55,088 nt of DNA from Acholeplasmataceae bacterium (GCA_030656435.1 JAUSOA010000021.1:1-55088), one strand, 5' to 3'. Positions 33,318 through 42,246 are shown, counted from the first letter of the stretch. Notes: a model not told the origin generated them from the sequence alone. Program-made: numbers and translations.

Positions 33318-34502
33318 CTATTCAAGAATCTTAACTACTGAACCAGCACCAACGGTACGTCCGCCTTCACGAATAGAGAACTTAGTTCCTTCTTCGATAG
33401 CGATTGGGTGGATAAGTTCAACAACCATGACTGTGTTATCACCAGGCATAACCATTTCTGTACCCTCTTTTAGAGTGATGACACCAGTGATGTCAGTTGT
33501 ACGGAAATAGAACTGTGGGCGGTAGTTTGAGAAGAACGCTGTATGACGTCCACCTTCTTCTTTTGAAAGAACGTAAACTTGCGCTTCAAATCTAAAATGT
33601 GGGTTTACTGATTTTGGTTTAGCAATAACTTGTCCACGTTCAACTTGGTCTCTAGTAACACCACGAAGAAGTGCACCGATGTTGTCACCAGCTTCTGCAT
33701 AATCAAGTAATTTTCTGAACATTTCAACACCAGTAACTACTGTTTGCTTCGTATCAGTGATACCAACGATTTCAACAGGGTCGCCGACTTTAACTTGTCC
33801 ACGTTCAACTCTACCTGTTGCTACTGTACCACGACCTGTGATCGTGAACACGTCTTCAACTGGCATTAAGAATGGCTTATCAGTTTGTCTAATTGGTAGA
33901 TCGATATAAGAATCGACAGCATCCATTAGTTCTTGTACTGTAGCTTCCCACTTTGGATCGCCGTTTAATGCGCCAAGTGCTGATCCACGGATGATAGGAA
34001 TGTCATCACCTGGGAAATCATAAGCTGATAATAATTCACGAATTTCCATTTCGACTAGGTCTAGTAGTTCTTCGTCATCAACCATATCTGCTTTGTTCAT
34101 GTATACAACTAACTTAGGAACCCCAACCTGACGAGCAAGTAGGATATGTTCTCTAGTTTGTGGCATAGGACCATCCGCAGCGGATACAACAAGGATACCA
34201 CCATCCATTTGAGCAGCACCAGTAATCATGTTCTTGACATAGTCAGCATGTCCTGGGCAGTCAACGTGAGCATAGTGACGCTTAGTTGTTTCGTATTCAA
34301 CGTGTGCAGTATTGATTGTAATACCGCGTTCTTTTTCTTCTGGTGCTGAGTCGATAGATGCATAGTCTTTAATTGTAGCTAAACCTTGCTTTGCGAATAC
34401 TGTAGTAATAGCTGCTGTTAAAGTAGTCTTACCATGGTCAACGTGGCCAATAGTACCGACATTAACGTGTGGCTTAGTTCTTAAAAATTTTTGTTTTGCC
34501 AT
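33318..34502 (-). CDS. tuf: Elongation factor Tu
   Basis: 394 residues, no insertions. GTPase motifs GHVDHGKTT (18-26), the switch I region RGITINTAHVEY, DCPGHADYVKNM near residue 81 and NKADMVDD near 136. It delivers aminoacyl-tRNA to the ribosome. It has AGGAGG, its own promoter in the 90-base gap after fusA, and a strong terminator, so it can be expressed above the level of the str operon. Confidence 0.98.
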   Translation of the reverse strand: MAKQKFLRTKPHVNVGTIGHVDHGKTTLTAAITTVFAKQGLATIKDYASIDSAPEEKERGITINTAHVEYETTKRHYAHVDCPGHADYVKNMITGAAQMDGGILVVSAADGPMPQTREHILLARQVGVPKLVVYMNKADMVDDEELLDLVEMEIRELLSAYDFPGDDIPIIRGSALGALNGDPKWEATVQELMDAVDSYIDLPIRQTDKPFLMPVEDVFTITGRGTVATGRVERGQVKVGDPVEIVGITDTKQTVVTGVEMFRKLLDYAEAGDNIGALLRGVTRDQVERGQVIAKPKSVNPHFRFEAQVYVLSKEEGGRHTAFFSNYRPQFYFRTTDITGVITLKEGTEMVMPGDNTVMVVELIHPIAIEEGTKFSIREGGRTVGAGSVVKILE

Positions 34503-34558
34503 TGTAACTTTCCTCCTATATGAGTTTATTTTTATTTTTTATTTGTTTTACCATATTT

Positions 34559-34587
34559 ATTGTATATGAAAAGATGTGTTTTTGCAA
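34559..34587 (-). promoter_or_regulatory. Internal promoter for tuf
   Basis: Minus strand TTGCAA (34582-34587), 17-base spacer, TACAAT (34559-34564), just after the fusA stop and 57 bases before the tuf ATG. Confidence 0.7.
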
Positions 34588-34592
34588 GGGGA

Positions 34593-36665
34593 TTAGTTTG
34601 ATCCGCGCTTTTTAATAACATCTTCCATAATTGATTTTGGACACTTTTCATAGCGAGCAAATTGCATCATAAATGTTGCGCGTCCTTGGGTGTTTGAACG
34701 AAGTGATGTTGCATAGCCAAACATTTCTGATAGGGGTACATTTGCACGGATACTCACAGCGTTTCCACGGCCTTCTTGAGACTCTAAACGGCCACGTCTT
34801 GATGTTAAATCTCCGATAACATTCCCTACATAATCATTAGGTACTACAACTTCTACGTCCATGATTGGTTCTAATAAAATCGGTGATGCTTTTGTCTTAC
34901 ATTCCTTAAGTGCCATCGATGCAGCAATCTTAAATGCCATTTCTGAGGAGTCGACATCATGGTATGAACCGTAATGTAGAGTCGCCTTAACGTCAATTAA
35001 TGGATAGCCAGCAATAATACCCTGAGGCATTGCTTCTTCGAGTCCTTTTAGAACTGCTGGGATGTATTCTCTTGGAATGACACCTCCGACAACCTTATCA
35101 ACAAATTGGAAGCCTTTACCTGGATTTGGTTCGAACTTGATCACAACGTGACCATATTGTCCTCTACCACCAGACTGACGAACGAACTTACCTTCAATGT
35201 CGGCTTCTGCTGAAATCGTTTCACGATAGGATACTTGAGGTTCAGCAACGTTAGCTTCGACCTTAAATTCTCTTCTCATACGATCAACAATGATTTCTAG
35301 GTGAAGTTCACCCATACCGGCAATAATAGTTTGTCCTGTTTCATGATCAGTAAATGTTCTAAATGTTGGGTCTTCTTCAGCAAGTTTTTGTAATGCAATA
35401 CCCATTTTATCTTGGTCTTGTTTTGTTTTTGGTTCAATTGCTACGTTAATTACTGGTTCAGGGAAAATCATTGTTTCAAGAATGATATCATCCTTTTCAC
35501 CAGTTAATGTATCTCCTGTTGTTGTATCTTTTAGACCAACTACAGCTGCAATATCTCCAGCGAATACTTCTTTAATTTCTTCGCGGTGGTTCGCATGCAT
35601 TTGCAGTACGCGACCAAAACGTTCTTTGTTGTTTTTGTTTGTGTTTAATACATAGGATCCAGCGCTAATTTGACCTGCATAAACTCTGAAGAACGTTAAA
35701 CGTCCAACATATGGGTCTGTCATAACCTTGAATGCTAATGCTGTAAACTTTTCGTCATCTCTTGGTTCACGAGAAACCTCGTTACCGTCGGAATCATGTC
35801 CAATAACAGCAGCAACATCGGTTGGAGCTGGAAGGTAGTCAATGACTGCATCAAGCATTTTCTTAACACCCTTGTTTTTGAATGATGATCCACAGATGAC
35901 TGGGAAAAATTTAACTGCTAGCGTTCCTACACGGATTGCTTTTTTAATTTGTTCTACTGAGACTTCTTGACCTTCAAGATATTGCATCATGATTTCTTCA
36001 TCAAAATCTGCAACAGCTTCAATCAGTTGTTCTCTCTTTAATTCAACGATTTCCTTTAAATGCGCTGGGATTGGAATGTCTTTGCTGACTTCCTCCGCAC
36101 TTCCGTCGTATAGATAAGCTTTTCTTTCAATGATATCAATGATACCCTTGAAATCTGATTCAGCGCCAATTGGCCATTGAATCGGAAATGCTTTGACACC
36201 TAAACGATTAAGGATTGTCTTGATAGCGCGCTCAAAATCTGCACCAATCTTGTCCATCTTGTTAATATAAACGATTCTTGGAACTTTATATTCGGTGGCT
36301 TGTCTCCAAACAGTTTCTGTTTGTGGCTCTACCCCGGCTTGTGCATCTAAAACGGTAACTGCACCGTCTAATACACGAAGTGATCTTGATACTTCAACCG
36401 TGAAGTCAACGTGACCTGGGGTGTCAATGACATTGATTTTGTGATCATGCCAATACGCCGTTGTTGCGGCGGATGTGATAGTGATCCCGCGTTCTTGTTC
36501 TTGCTCCATCCAGTCCATTGTAGCAGCACCATCGTGAACCTCACCGATTTTATGAATTTTACCAGTATGGAACAAAATTCGTTCAGTCGTCGTTGTTTTA
36601 CCCGCGTCGATATGGGCCATAATGCCAATATTGCGGACTTTTTCTAATGGGAATACACGAGGCAT
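34593..36665 (-). CDS. fusA: Elongation factor G
   Basis: 690 residues. G1 AHIDAGKTTTTE (17-28), G3 DTPGHVDF near 82 and G4 NKMDKIGAD near 136, followed by domains II-V (RVYAG, GMGELHLEI near 462, RQSGGRGQYGHVVI near 504, MFGYATSLRS near 650). It translocates tRNAs and mRNA. A second copy is not seen. It lies 16 bases after rpsG in the classical str operon. Confidence 0.98.
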   Translation of the reverse strand: MPRVFPLEKVRNIGIMAHIDAGKTTTTERILFHTGKIHKIGEVHDGAATMDWMEQEQERGITITSAATTAYWHDHKINVIDTPGHVDFTVEVSRSLRVLDGAVTVLDAQAGVEPQTETVWRQATEYKVPRIVYINKMDKIGADFERAIKTILNRLGVKAFPIQWPIGAESDFKGIIDIIERKAYLYDGSAEEVSKDIPIPAHLKEIVELKREQLIEAVADFDEEIMMQYLEGQEVSVEQIKKAIRVGTLAVKFFPVICGSSFKNKGVKKMLDAVIDYLPAPTDVAAVIGHDSDGNEVSREPRDDEKFTALAFKVMTDPYVGRLTFFRVYAGQISAGSYVLNTNKNNKERFGRVLQMHANHREEIKEVFAGDIAAVVGLKDTTTGDTLTGEKDDIILETMIFPEPVINVAIEPKTKQDQDKMGIALQKLAEEDPTFRTFTDHETGQTIIAGMGELHLEIIVDRMRREFKVEANVAEPQVSYRETISAEADIEGKFVRQSGGRGQYGHVVIKFEPNPGKGFQFVDKVVGGVIPREYIPAVLKGLEEAMPQGIIAGYPLIDVKATLHYGSYHDVDSSEMAFKIAASMALKECKTKASPILLEPIMDVEVVVPNDYVGNVIGDLTSRRGRLESQEGRGNAVSIRANVPLSEMFGYATSLRSNTQGRATFMMQFARYEKCPKSIMEDVIKKRGSN

Positions 36666-36681
36666 AATTTAATCTCCTTAC

Positions 36682-37152
36682 TTACCAGCGATAGTGAGCA
36701 AATGCTTTATTTGCTTCAGCCATGCGGTGTACATCTTCACGTTTCTTCACTGCTGCACCCAATCCTTGAGATGCATCGATGATTTCCTTCGCTAATTTTT
36801 CTTCCATAGTCTTCTCATTACGCAGACGTGCGTAATTTATTAACCATCTTAATCCTAATGTTGTTTTTCTTGAGGCTCTAACTTCAGTTGGTACCTGGTA
36901 GTTTTGACCACCGATACGGCGTGAACGAACTTCTAGAACAGGCATAATGTTTGATAATGCTTCATTAAAAACATCAATTGGCTCGCGTCCGGTTGTTTCT
37001 TTAACGCGGTTGAATGCTCCATATAAAATGCCTTGAGCAGTACCCTTTTTACCGTCTTCCATAATGGTGTTGACGATACGAGTAACTAACTTTGATTGGT
37101 AAATTGGATCTGGTAAAACATCGCGTTTTACTATATGTCCTTTACGTGGCAT
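36682..37152 (-). CDS. rpsG: Ribosomal protein S7
   Basis: 156 residues. MPRKGHIVKRDVLPDP, MEDGKKGTAQGILYGAF near residue 31, RRIGGQNYQVP near 78 and the end HRMAEANKAFAHYRW are diagnostic. S7 nucleates the 30S head and, in several bacteria, represses the str operon. The 71-base gap to rpsL is where such control could act. Confidence 0.98.
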   Translation of the reverse strand: MPRKGHIVKRDVLPDPIYQSKLVTRIVNTIMEDGKKGTAQGILYGAFNRVKETTGREPIDVFNEALSNIMPVLEVRSRRIGGQNYQVPTEVRASRKTTLGLRWLINYARLRNEKTMEEKLAKEIIDASQGLGAAVKKREDVHRMAEANKAFAHYRW

Positions 37153-37223
37153 GAGTTCACCTTCTTCCTTTCTTTTAAACGATTCTTTTCGTAGTTTTTA
37201 TTTTTGTTTTGGTTTTTTAAAAA

Positions 37224-37676
37224 TTATCTCTTACCAGCTGGCTTAACAGGTGTTCCTGGCTTGCCTGCCTTTGGACGCTTAGCACCGTACTTAGAACGAG
37301 CTTGCTTACGGTTTGCGACGCCTGATGCGTCTAACGTACCGCGAATGATGTGGTAACGTACCCCTGGAAGGTCTTTGACACGACCACCACGGATTAACAC
37401 AACGCTATGCTCTTGCAGTGAGTGACCGATACCTGGGATATAAGCTGTCACTTCTGTCTGGTTGCTTAAACGAACACGGGCATACTTACGTAAAGCTGAG
37501 TTAGGTTTTTTAGGTGTCATGGTTGTAACACGTGTACATACCCCGCGCTTTTGTGGTGAAGTATAATCTGATTCTCTCTTTAAAAGGCTGTTGAAACCGT
37601 AGCCGAGTGCAGGTGATTTAGATTTGTACTTTTTGTCCGTTCTTCCATTTTTTACTAGTTGCGAAATTGTTGGCAT
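37224..37676 (-). CDS. rpsL: Ribosomal protein S12
   Basis: 150 residues; the 124-137-residue core is extended by a basic C-terminus (KRPKAGKPGTPVKPAGKR). TPKKPNSALRK has the lysine of streptomycin-sensitive S12, and PGVRYHIIRGTLD is intact. An insertion of about 13 residues after KKYKSKSPALG is the form found in Bacillota. First gene of rpsL-rpsG-fusA-tuf, with a consensus promoter and a structured leader. Confidence 0.97.
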   Translation of the reverse strand: MPTISQLVKNGRTDKKYKSKSPALGYGFNSLLKRESDYTSPQKRGVCTRVTTMTPKKPNSALRKYARVRLSNQTEVTAYIPGIGHSLQEHSVVLIRGGRVKDLPGVRYHIIRGTLDASGVANRKQARSKYGAKRPKAGKPGTPVKPAGKR

Positions 37677-37735
37677 TTGTAGATCTCCTTTCTTCTAACA
37701 CATATCCAAGTGTTTCATTTTTTGTTTAAAAATAA

Positions 37736-37759
37736 TTTTTGGCTTAATAGAGCCAAAAA
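37736..37759 (-). promoter_or_regulatory. Leader hairpin upstream of rpsL
   Basis: Minus strand TTTTTGGCT / AGCCAAAAA with a six-base loop, then TTATTTTT. It lies between promoter and rpsL and could act as an attenuator or protein-binding site. A second short hairpin (AACAC...GTGTT) follows just before the AGGAG. Confidence 0.5.
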
Positions 37760-37796
37760 AGTGGTTAACTTATCGCGTATTTCACGCAGCGTTTTA

Positions 37797-37825
37797 ATTA
37801 TATAACGAATCGTATCTGTTGTCAA
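37797..37825 (-). promoter_or_regulatory. Promoter of the str operon
   Basis: Minus strand perfect -35 TTGACA (37820-37825), 17-base spacer, perfect -10 TATAAT (37797-37802). The transcript would have a leader of about 115 bases. The rest of the 330-base gap up to the NERD gene holds that gene's own promoter. Confidence 0.92.
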
Positions 37826-37950
37826 TGTTTTTGTGTTAAAAATCTGTAAAAATTTACTAAAATCAATCGATTGATGAGCAGTTATTTGGTCATTATCTAG
37901 AAATATGAATTCCTCAAAGCCCTATAAATAATACACACGAACAAGCTTGA

Positions 37951-37959
37951 TGATATAAT
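37951..37959 (+). promoter_or_regulatory. Extended -10 of the NERD gene
   Basis: TGATATAAT at 37951-37959, 46 bases before the ATG. No clear -35 box is found 17 bases upstream. Confidence 0.5.
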
Positions 37960-38005
37960 ATAGTTAAAGAAAATAATAGATTTGTTTTTATGGAGGGGTA
38001 AAAAC

Positions 38006-38920
38006 ATGGAACAGTTTGAAAAAAATCTGGATTACACTGAAATTAAGGATATTGAATTTGTTAAGGATTTCAACTATGAAGAAAGCGTAAATTCAAATGC
38101 TTTGATTTCTTTACTCGATTACGCAACCAAGGAGTCAAAGGAAAAGATAGAAAAAGAATTGTTTATCATTAAAAATGGGTTTTTCAGTGAAAAGAATGTC
38201 TATAGTGAAATTAGAAAATCACGTCTTCCTTTGCTATGTCTTCATGACATCCGACTTGAGCATAGAGGGCTAGATGCAGAATTTGATTTTATGATTATTG
38301 GTTCAAGTTTTATTTTAGTAATTGAAACTAAACCATTTTTTGGAAGCATAACCATCAACTTTAAGGGAGAAATAACTAGGGATTATCAATTTAAGAATCA
38401 GACATTTAAGGATAAAATTCAAAGTCATCTCCTACAGAGTGAACAAAAGATTATGTTTTTGAAAAGATTTCTAAGGGATCACCATTTGGTTAAAGATATC
38501 CCGATTTATGCGCTTGCTGTAATAGGCAGTGATGAGACTCAAGTCAAAAAGAGCTTTGCTAAATCGAAGGTAAAGAAGGCAGTGATTCGTTATAATCAAC
38601 TGATTGGGGTTTTAGATCAATATGCTAAAAAGAATGTGAATTTAAAGCTTAGAAACGGGAAAATGAGAGAAATATCTAATGTGCTAAAAAAAGAGCATCA
38701 ACCAGTAGAAATTGATTATGCAAGAAAATTAAACTTAAATATCATCTCATTGGATTCAAAAAAAATGAGTGGGAATCAAACAATCGAACAAAAGAAAAAC
38801 AAATCTAAGGATGAGCCTAAAGATTTGAGTCAGGAATTACTTTATAAGTCTGTAAAGGATGCAAGAAAAGATTTACATAAAATGAGAAGATCAATATTTA
38901 CTGGATATAAGAGACATTAA
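38006..38920 (+). CDS. NERD (nuclease-related) domain protein
   Basis: 304 residues from the ATG at 38006, seven bases after GGAGGGG; the open frame extends upstream to a TTG but without a binding site. The NERD core is seen as AEFDFMIIGSSFILVIETKPFFG near residue 86, where the Asp and the ExK pattern resemble the active site of PD-(D/E)XK nucleases. A basic, poorly structured C-terminal third follows (KKNKSKDEPKD). NERD proteins are often linked to DNA processing or plasmids, but no function is settled. It is a single-gene unit. Confidence 0.82.
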   Translation: MEQFEKNLDYTEIKDIEFVKDFNYEESVNSNALISLLDYATKESKEKIEKELFIIKNGFFSEKNVYSEIRKSRLPLLCLHDIRLEHRGLDAEFDFMIIGSSFILVIETKPFFGSITINFKGEITRDYQFKNQTFKDKIQSHLLQSEQKIMFLKRFLRDHHLVKDIPIYALAVIGSDETQVKKSFAKSKVKKAVIRYNQLIGVLDQYAKKNVNLKLRNGKMREISNVLKKEHQPVEIDYARKLNLNIISLDSKKMSGNQTIEQKKNKSKDEPKDLSQELLYKSVKDARKDLHKMRRSIFTGYKRH

Positions 38921-38940
38921 TGACTTTGGATAATTCTCAC

Positions 38941-38972
38941 AAAAAAAACCGGTCAGAATTTGACCGGTTTTT
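38941..38972. terminator. Bidirectional terminator between NERD and FNT genes
   Basis: Perfect stem AAAAACCGGTCA / TGACCGGTTTTT with loop GAATT, A-run on the left and T-run on the right, serving both convergent genes. Confidence 0.92.
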
Positions 38973-38982
38973 GTTATAAAGG

Positions 38983-39606
38983 TTATTCTTTACTGAGTTT
39001 TACTTCTACCAAATTGAGAATAATGCTTCCGATTCCATTGCCAATTACCCAAATGAATACATAGAGTAGTGCCTTCAGAGACCATGTGTTTCCTACGGCA
39101 ATATAAAGCATGTTAGCGACACTGTGCTCAAACTTAGCAAGGATAAAGATTACCACTGCAAATATGACCATTAAAACCTTGAGTATATCAAGCTTCATCA
39201 CTCTATAGCTTTGAACACCAATATACATCATCATTCCGCATAATATGGATAAGACGAGTGTTTCATACCAAAGATTATCAGTCTTTAAATAAAATAATTC
39301 ATTAGCCTTCACGATAACATCTGTCATTCCTGAAAATCTAAATAGTAAACCAACCGATGTGATTCCGATAAAGTTACCTAAAAGTGTTTTTCCCATAATG
39401 AGTAGATATCCTTTTTCATAGGGAAACAAATAGCCGACTCTTCCTGTATAAAGATAATATCCCTTGGATACAACCATTAAAAGACCGAAGCTAAATAGGA
39501 TAGCCCCAATTACTCGATTTTCGACCGAAAGAAAAATCAAACCAGCGATTCCGATAAATAAACCGGCCATGATTGCTTTAAGCATTACATTGTTGTGTTC
39601 ATTCAT
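38983..39606 (-). CDS. Formate/nitrite transporter (FNT) family channel
   Basis: 207 residues, shorter than the usual 250-280, but all six membrane helices can be placed. Conserved motifs: GLFIGIAG in helix 1, LLGNFIG in helix 3 and KFEHSVANM in helix 5, whose His161 corresponds to the pore histidine of FocA-type channels. The shortening is mainly in the termini and in loops. FNT pentamers move formate, nitrite, hydrosulfide or lactate; formate from fermentation is the most natural guess. It follows the SDR gene by three bases and shares its transcript. Confidence 0.85.
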   Translation of the reverse strand: MNEHNNVMLKAIMAGLFIGIAGLIFLSVENRVIGAILFSFGLLMVVSKGYYLYTGRVGYLFPYEKGYLLIMGKTLLGNFIGITSVGLLFRFSGMTDVIVKANELFYLKTDNLWYETLVLSILCGMMMYIGVQSYRVMKLDILKVLMVIFAVVIFILAKFEHSVANMLYIAVGNTWSLKALLYVFIWVIGNGIGSIILNLVEVKLSKE

Positions 39607-39609
39607 TTT

Positions 39610-40410
39610 CTATTTTTCCTTTTTAAACCCGTAGATCATGCCTACGACGTTGTTAGCGAGTTTAGATGGTAAAAACTTATGAAGTAGTACAAATATTTTA
39701 TATTTAAATCCTATTGTTTTATATAAAGGAATTCTTTTTTTATTAATGAGTCTCATGATGACTTTTGCTGCGTATTCTGGATCCATGCCATTTCTTTCGT
39801 CATCTTCCATAACAGCAACAGATTTCTCAACTCTTTTTTTATAGAATTGACTGTCCACTTCATTTTTCTTCCTATTTTTTGTAAATCCTGTTTTAATATC
39901 ACCTGGCATGATTGAACACACTTGGATATTAAAGGGAGATACTTCGATATTTAAGGCTTCTGAAAATGCATTGATTGCTGCCTTTGAGCTTGAATAAAAG
40001 GCTTGAAAAGGAATTCCAAGTCGAGCAGCTACAGAGCTCATATTAAATATTTTTCCGCCACCGCTTTTTCTAAGCAGTGGTAGCATTGCTTTTGTAGAGT
40101 TAAAAACACCCATAAAGTTAACGTTCATTAAATAGGTTGCATCCTTATTCGATGTGTCTTCAATACTCCCTGAAATTCCCATACCCGCGTTATTGACTAA
40201 AACGTCAATTCTTCCTTCGACTTCATAGATGTCCTCGTATGCTTGTTTCAGTTGATTGAAATCCGTTACATCTGCCTGTATACTTCTGACATTTTTTTCG
40301 TGCATTTTCGTGCGTGAAATGCCATAGACATGGTGACCCTTTTGACAAAAATATTGAGTCATGGCAAGTCCGATACCCGACGACGCTCCAGTAATAACGA
40401 TTACCTTCAT
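39610..40410 (-). CDS. Short-chain dehydrogenase, possible 3-ketosphinganine reductase
   Basis: 266 residues, classical SDR. The cofactor motif TGASSGIG is at 7-14, NNAGMG near 75, catalytic Ser in NMSSVAA near 127, and YSSSK with Tyr and Lys near residues 139-143. A positively charged hydrophobic C-terminus (KTIGFKYKIFVLLHKFLP) suggests membrane contact, as in reductases acting on long-chain lipids. GAGGAG lies just upstream and the gene starts only two bases after the serine-palmitoyltransferase-like gene. In sphingolipid synthesis the second step is an SDR, so this role is attractive. It remains inference; many SDRs have other substrates. Confidence 0.85.
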   Translation of the reverse strand: MKVIVITGASSGIGLAMTQYFCQKGHHVYGISRTKMHEKNVRSIQADVTDFNQLKQAYEDIYEVEGRIDVLVNNAGMGISGSIEDTSNKDATYLMNVNFMGVFNSTKAMLPLLRKSGGGKIFNMSSVAARLGIPFQAFYSSSKAAINAFSEALNIEVSPFNIQVCSIMPGDIKTGFTKNRKKNEVDSQFYKKRVEKSVAVMEDDERNGMDPEYAAKVIMRLINKKRIPLYKTIGFKYKIFVLLHKFLPSKLANNVVGMIYGFKKEK

Positions 40411-40412
40411 TT

Positions 40413-41600
40413 TTACTCCTCAAAACCTTCTAAGTTTTTTAGGATTGCCGCAATTTTTTCAATCGCGATATCCATTTGTTCTTTCGTGTGTGTTGCTGTA
40501 TAGCTCGTACGAATCAAGCATTCACCTACGGTTGTTGCAGGTGGTAATACTGGATTGACATAAACGCCTTCTTCAAAAAGCTGGTTACAAGCGAACATTG
40601 TTCTTAAAGGCGTGTAGGTAAATATTGGAATGATTGGAGTTCTTGAGTCTCTAATCTTTAATCCTTTAGCCTTAAGACCTTGTCTCATATATTCAGAGAT
40701 ATCATGAAGAGCCTTCACTCTTTCTGGTTCTCTTTGAAGTACATGAAGTGCTGCTAGAGCAGCTGCTGTATTTGCAGGTGGAATTGCTGCTGAAAAGATA
40801 TAAGGACGTGAGTTGTGGCGAATATAATCGACAACATCACTTTCAGCTGCTACGTAGCCACCTAGACTTGCTAGGGATTTTGAGAATGTTCCCATAATGA
40901 TATCAACTTCTTTTTCTAGACCGAAATGCTCAGCAGTTCCGCGACCAGTAGGTCCCATCACTCCGAAGCCGTGTGCATCGTCAACCATGACTCTTGCACC
41001 ATATTTTTTAGCTAGCGTTACTATTTCAGGAAGCTTTGCAATATCGCCGCTCATTGAGAATACACCATCAGTGATGATGAGCTTTCCCTTAGCTTCTGGT
41101 GCTTTAGCAAGCTTAGCTTCTAGATCAGCCATGTCGCTGTGTTCATAGCGAATGGTTTCAGCGTAACTTAGGCGTGTTCCATCATAAATACTTGCATGAT
41201 TTTCCTTATCAGAAAAAATTAAATCATTACGTCCTGCAATAGCGGAAATGATTCCTAGGTTACTTTGGAAGCCCGTAGAAAAAATAGTGCAATCTTCTTT
41301 ATTTAAGAAAGTTGCAAGCTCAGCTTCTAATTGTTTGTGTAAATTTAAGGTACCGTTTAAAAATCTTGATCCAGATACGCCTGTTCCATATTTAAGGGTT
41401 GCATCAATTGCAGCTTGAATAACCTCAGGATGTGAAGTGAGTCCTAAATAGTTATTCGACCCAATCATAATCATCTCTTTGCCTTCCATATGAACGATGG
41501 TATCTTGTTTACTTGTTAACTCGTGAAAATATGGATAGTATCCACCCTCACGTGCCTTTTTAGCGGTATCATATTGATAACATTTTTTAAATAAATCCAT
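40413..41600 (-). CDS. Alpha-oxoamine synthase of the serine palmitoyltransferase type
   Basis: 395 residues. Fold-type I PLP enzyme: PLP lysine is Lys241 in MGTFSKSLASLGG, His135 in KENHAS stacks on PLP, and Asp207 and His210 lie in MVDDAHGFG. From memory of the family, the segments YGTGVSGSRFLNGT, STGFQSNLGIISA, GTFSKSLASLGG and VNPVLPPAT...TATHT match bacterial soluble serine palmitoyltransferases (Sphingobacterium, Bacteroides) better than glycine acetyltransferase Kbl or BioF. The reaction would join serine and palmitoyl-CoA into 3-ketosphinganine. No tdh or bio genes are nearby; an SDR follows directly. Family is secure, the SPT subtype likely. Confidence 0.85.
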   Translation of the reverse strand: MDLFKKCYQYDTAKKAREGGYYPYFHELTSKQDTIVHMEGKEMIMIGSNNYLGLTSHPEVIQAAIDATLKYGTGVSGSRFLNGTLNLHKQLEAELATFLNKEDCTIFSTGFQSNLGIISAIAGRNDLIFSDKENHASIYDGTRLSYAETIRYEHSDMADLEAKLAKAPEAKGKLIITDGVFSMSGDIAKLPEIVTLAKKYGARVMVDDAHGFGVMGPTGRGTAEHFGLEKEVDIIMGTFSKSLASLGGYVAAESDVVDYIRHNSRPYIFSAAIPPANTAAALAALHVLQREPERVKALHDISEYMRQGLKAKGLKIRDSRTPIIPIFTYTPLRTMFACNQLFEEGVYVNPVLPPATTVGECLIRTSYTATHTKEQMDIAIEKIAAILKNLEGFEE

Positions 41601-41634
41601 TATAAATTCCTCTTTTCAAAAACCACTTAAATCT

Positions 41635-41640
41635 ATTATA
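41635..41640 (-). promoter_or_regulatory. Likely -10 box of the SPT-like operon
   Basis: TATAAT on the minus strand, 34 bases upstream of the start codon at 41600; no good -35 box. Confidence 0.45.
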
Positions 41641-41693
41641 ATACACTTTTCACTTTTTACATCATTTGATTGTGTGATTTCGTGTGAAATCAT

Positions 41694-41719
41694 CAAAAAA
41701 AGGATATATATATCCTTTG
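41694..41719 (-). terminator. Terminator of the zinc-ribbon membrane gene
   Basis: Palindromic AAAGGATATATATATCCTTT on the minus strand followed by a T-run. Confidence 0.8.
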
Positions 41720-41729
41720 AATAGTTACC

Positions 41730-42041
41730 TTATTCTTTTGTTAAACCACAATTTTCACAAACAGCGCACTCGCTTTGGCTATTTATTGAGCCATTGTCAC
41801 TTAGGTGATTGTGGAACTTAGGAATCATTTTATTTCCGCATTGTGGACAATGCTTAGCATTTACCTTTAAGATGATTACCCCGATAACCGGTAGTAACAA
41901 TGAAAGAGCGATAATCTCTAATATTATCGTTGATCTTTGTTCTAGCATTCCATCAGAGATAAAATTAAATGAACTCCAAATGATAGCTGGTATGAATAGT
42001 AATGATATTCCTAAATTTTTTCTAACTAAATATGTTTTCAT
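41730..42041 (-). CDS. Small membrane protein with a C-terminal zinc ribbon
   Basis: 103 residues. Two membrane helices (about 10-28 and 38-60) are followed by a cytoplasmic zinc ribbon: CPQCG near residue 70 and CAVCENCG near residue 92, giving four to five cysteines. The arrangement resembles other small bacterial zinc-ribbon membrane proteins of unknown role. It has a strong promoter, a 75-base leader and a terminator, so it is an independent unit between psuG and the SPT-like gene. I recognise no named family. Confidence 0.8.
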   Translation of the reverse strand: MKTYLVRKNLGISLLFIPAIIWSSFNFISDGMLEQRSTIILEIIALSLLLPVIGVIILKVNAKHCPQCGNKMIPKFHNHLSDNGSINSQSECAVCENCGLTKE

Positions 42042-42125
42042 GATTCATTCCTGTGCACGTTTTATATAAATTTTATAGTCTACGTAAACCCTTCAATGGA
42101 TTGCCGAATTTATTTCAGCATTACG

Positions 42126-42153
42126 ATTATAACAAAGATAAAATATAAGTCAA
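42126..42153 (-). promoter_or_regulatory. Promoter of the zinc-ribbon membrane gene
   Basis: Minus strand TTGACT (42148-42153), 16-base spacer, TATAAT (42126-42131). A near-consensus promoter for such a small gene. Confidence 0.85.
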
Positions 42154-42195
42154 CAGTTAAATATGATAAACACGCTTACATCATTAAAAACATTT

Positions 42196-42226
42196 AAAAA
42201 ACGACACATTCATTGGAACATGTCGT
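42196..42226 (-). terminator. Terminator of psuK-psuG
   Basis: Minus strand ACGACA...TGTCGT stem with an inner GTTC/GAAT partial pairing, followed by T6. Confidence 0.85.
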
Positions 42227-42246
42227 CACTATTTATCGTTTTTGAA

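Noticed and set aside
40413..41600. Glycine C-acetyltransferase (Kbl) or BioF call
   Set aside because: The PLP-lysine block and C-terminal block match serine palmitoyltransferase better, and no tdh or biotin genes are nearby. Not fully excluded without a phylogeny.
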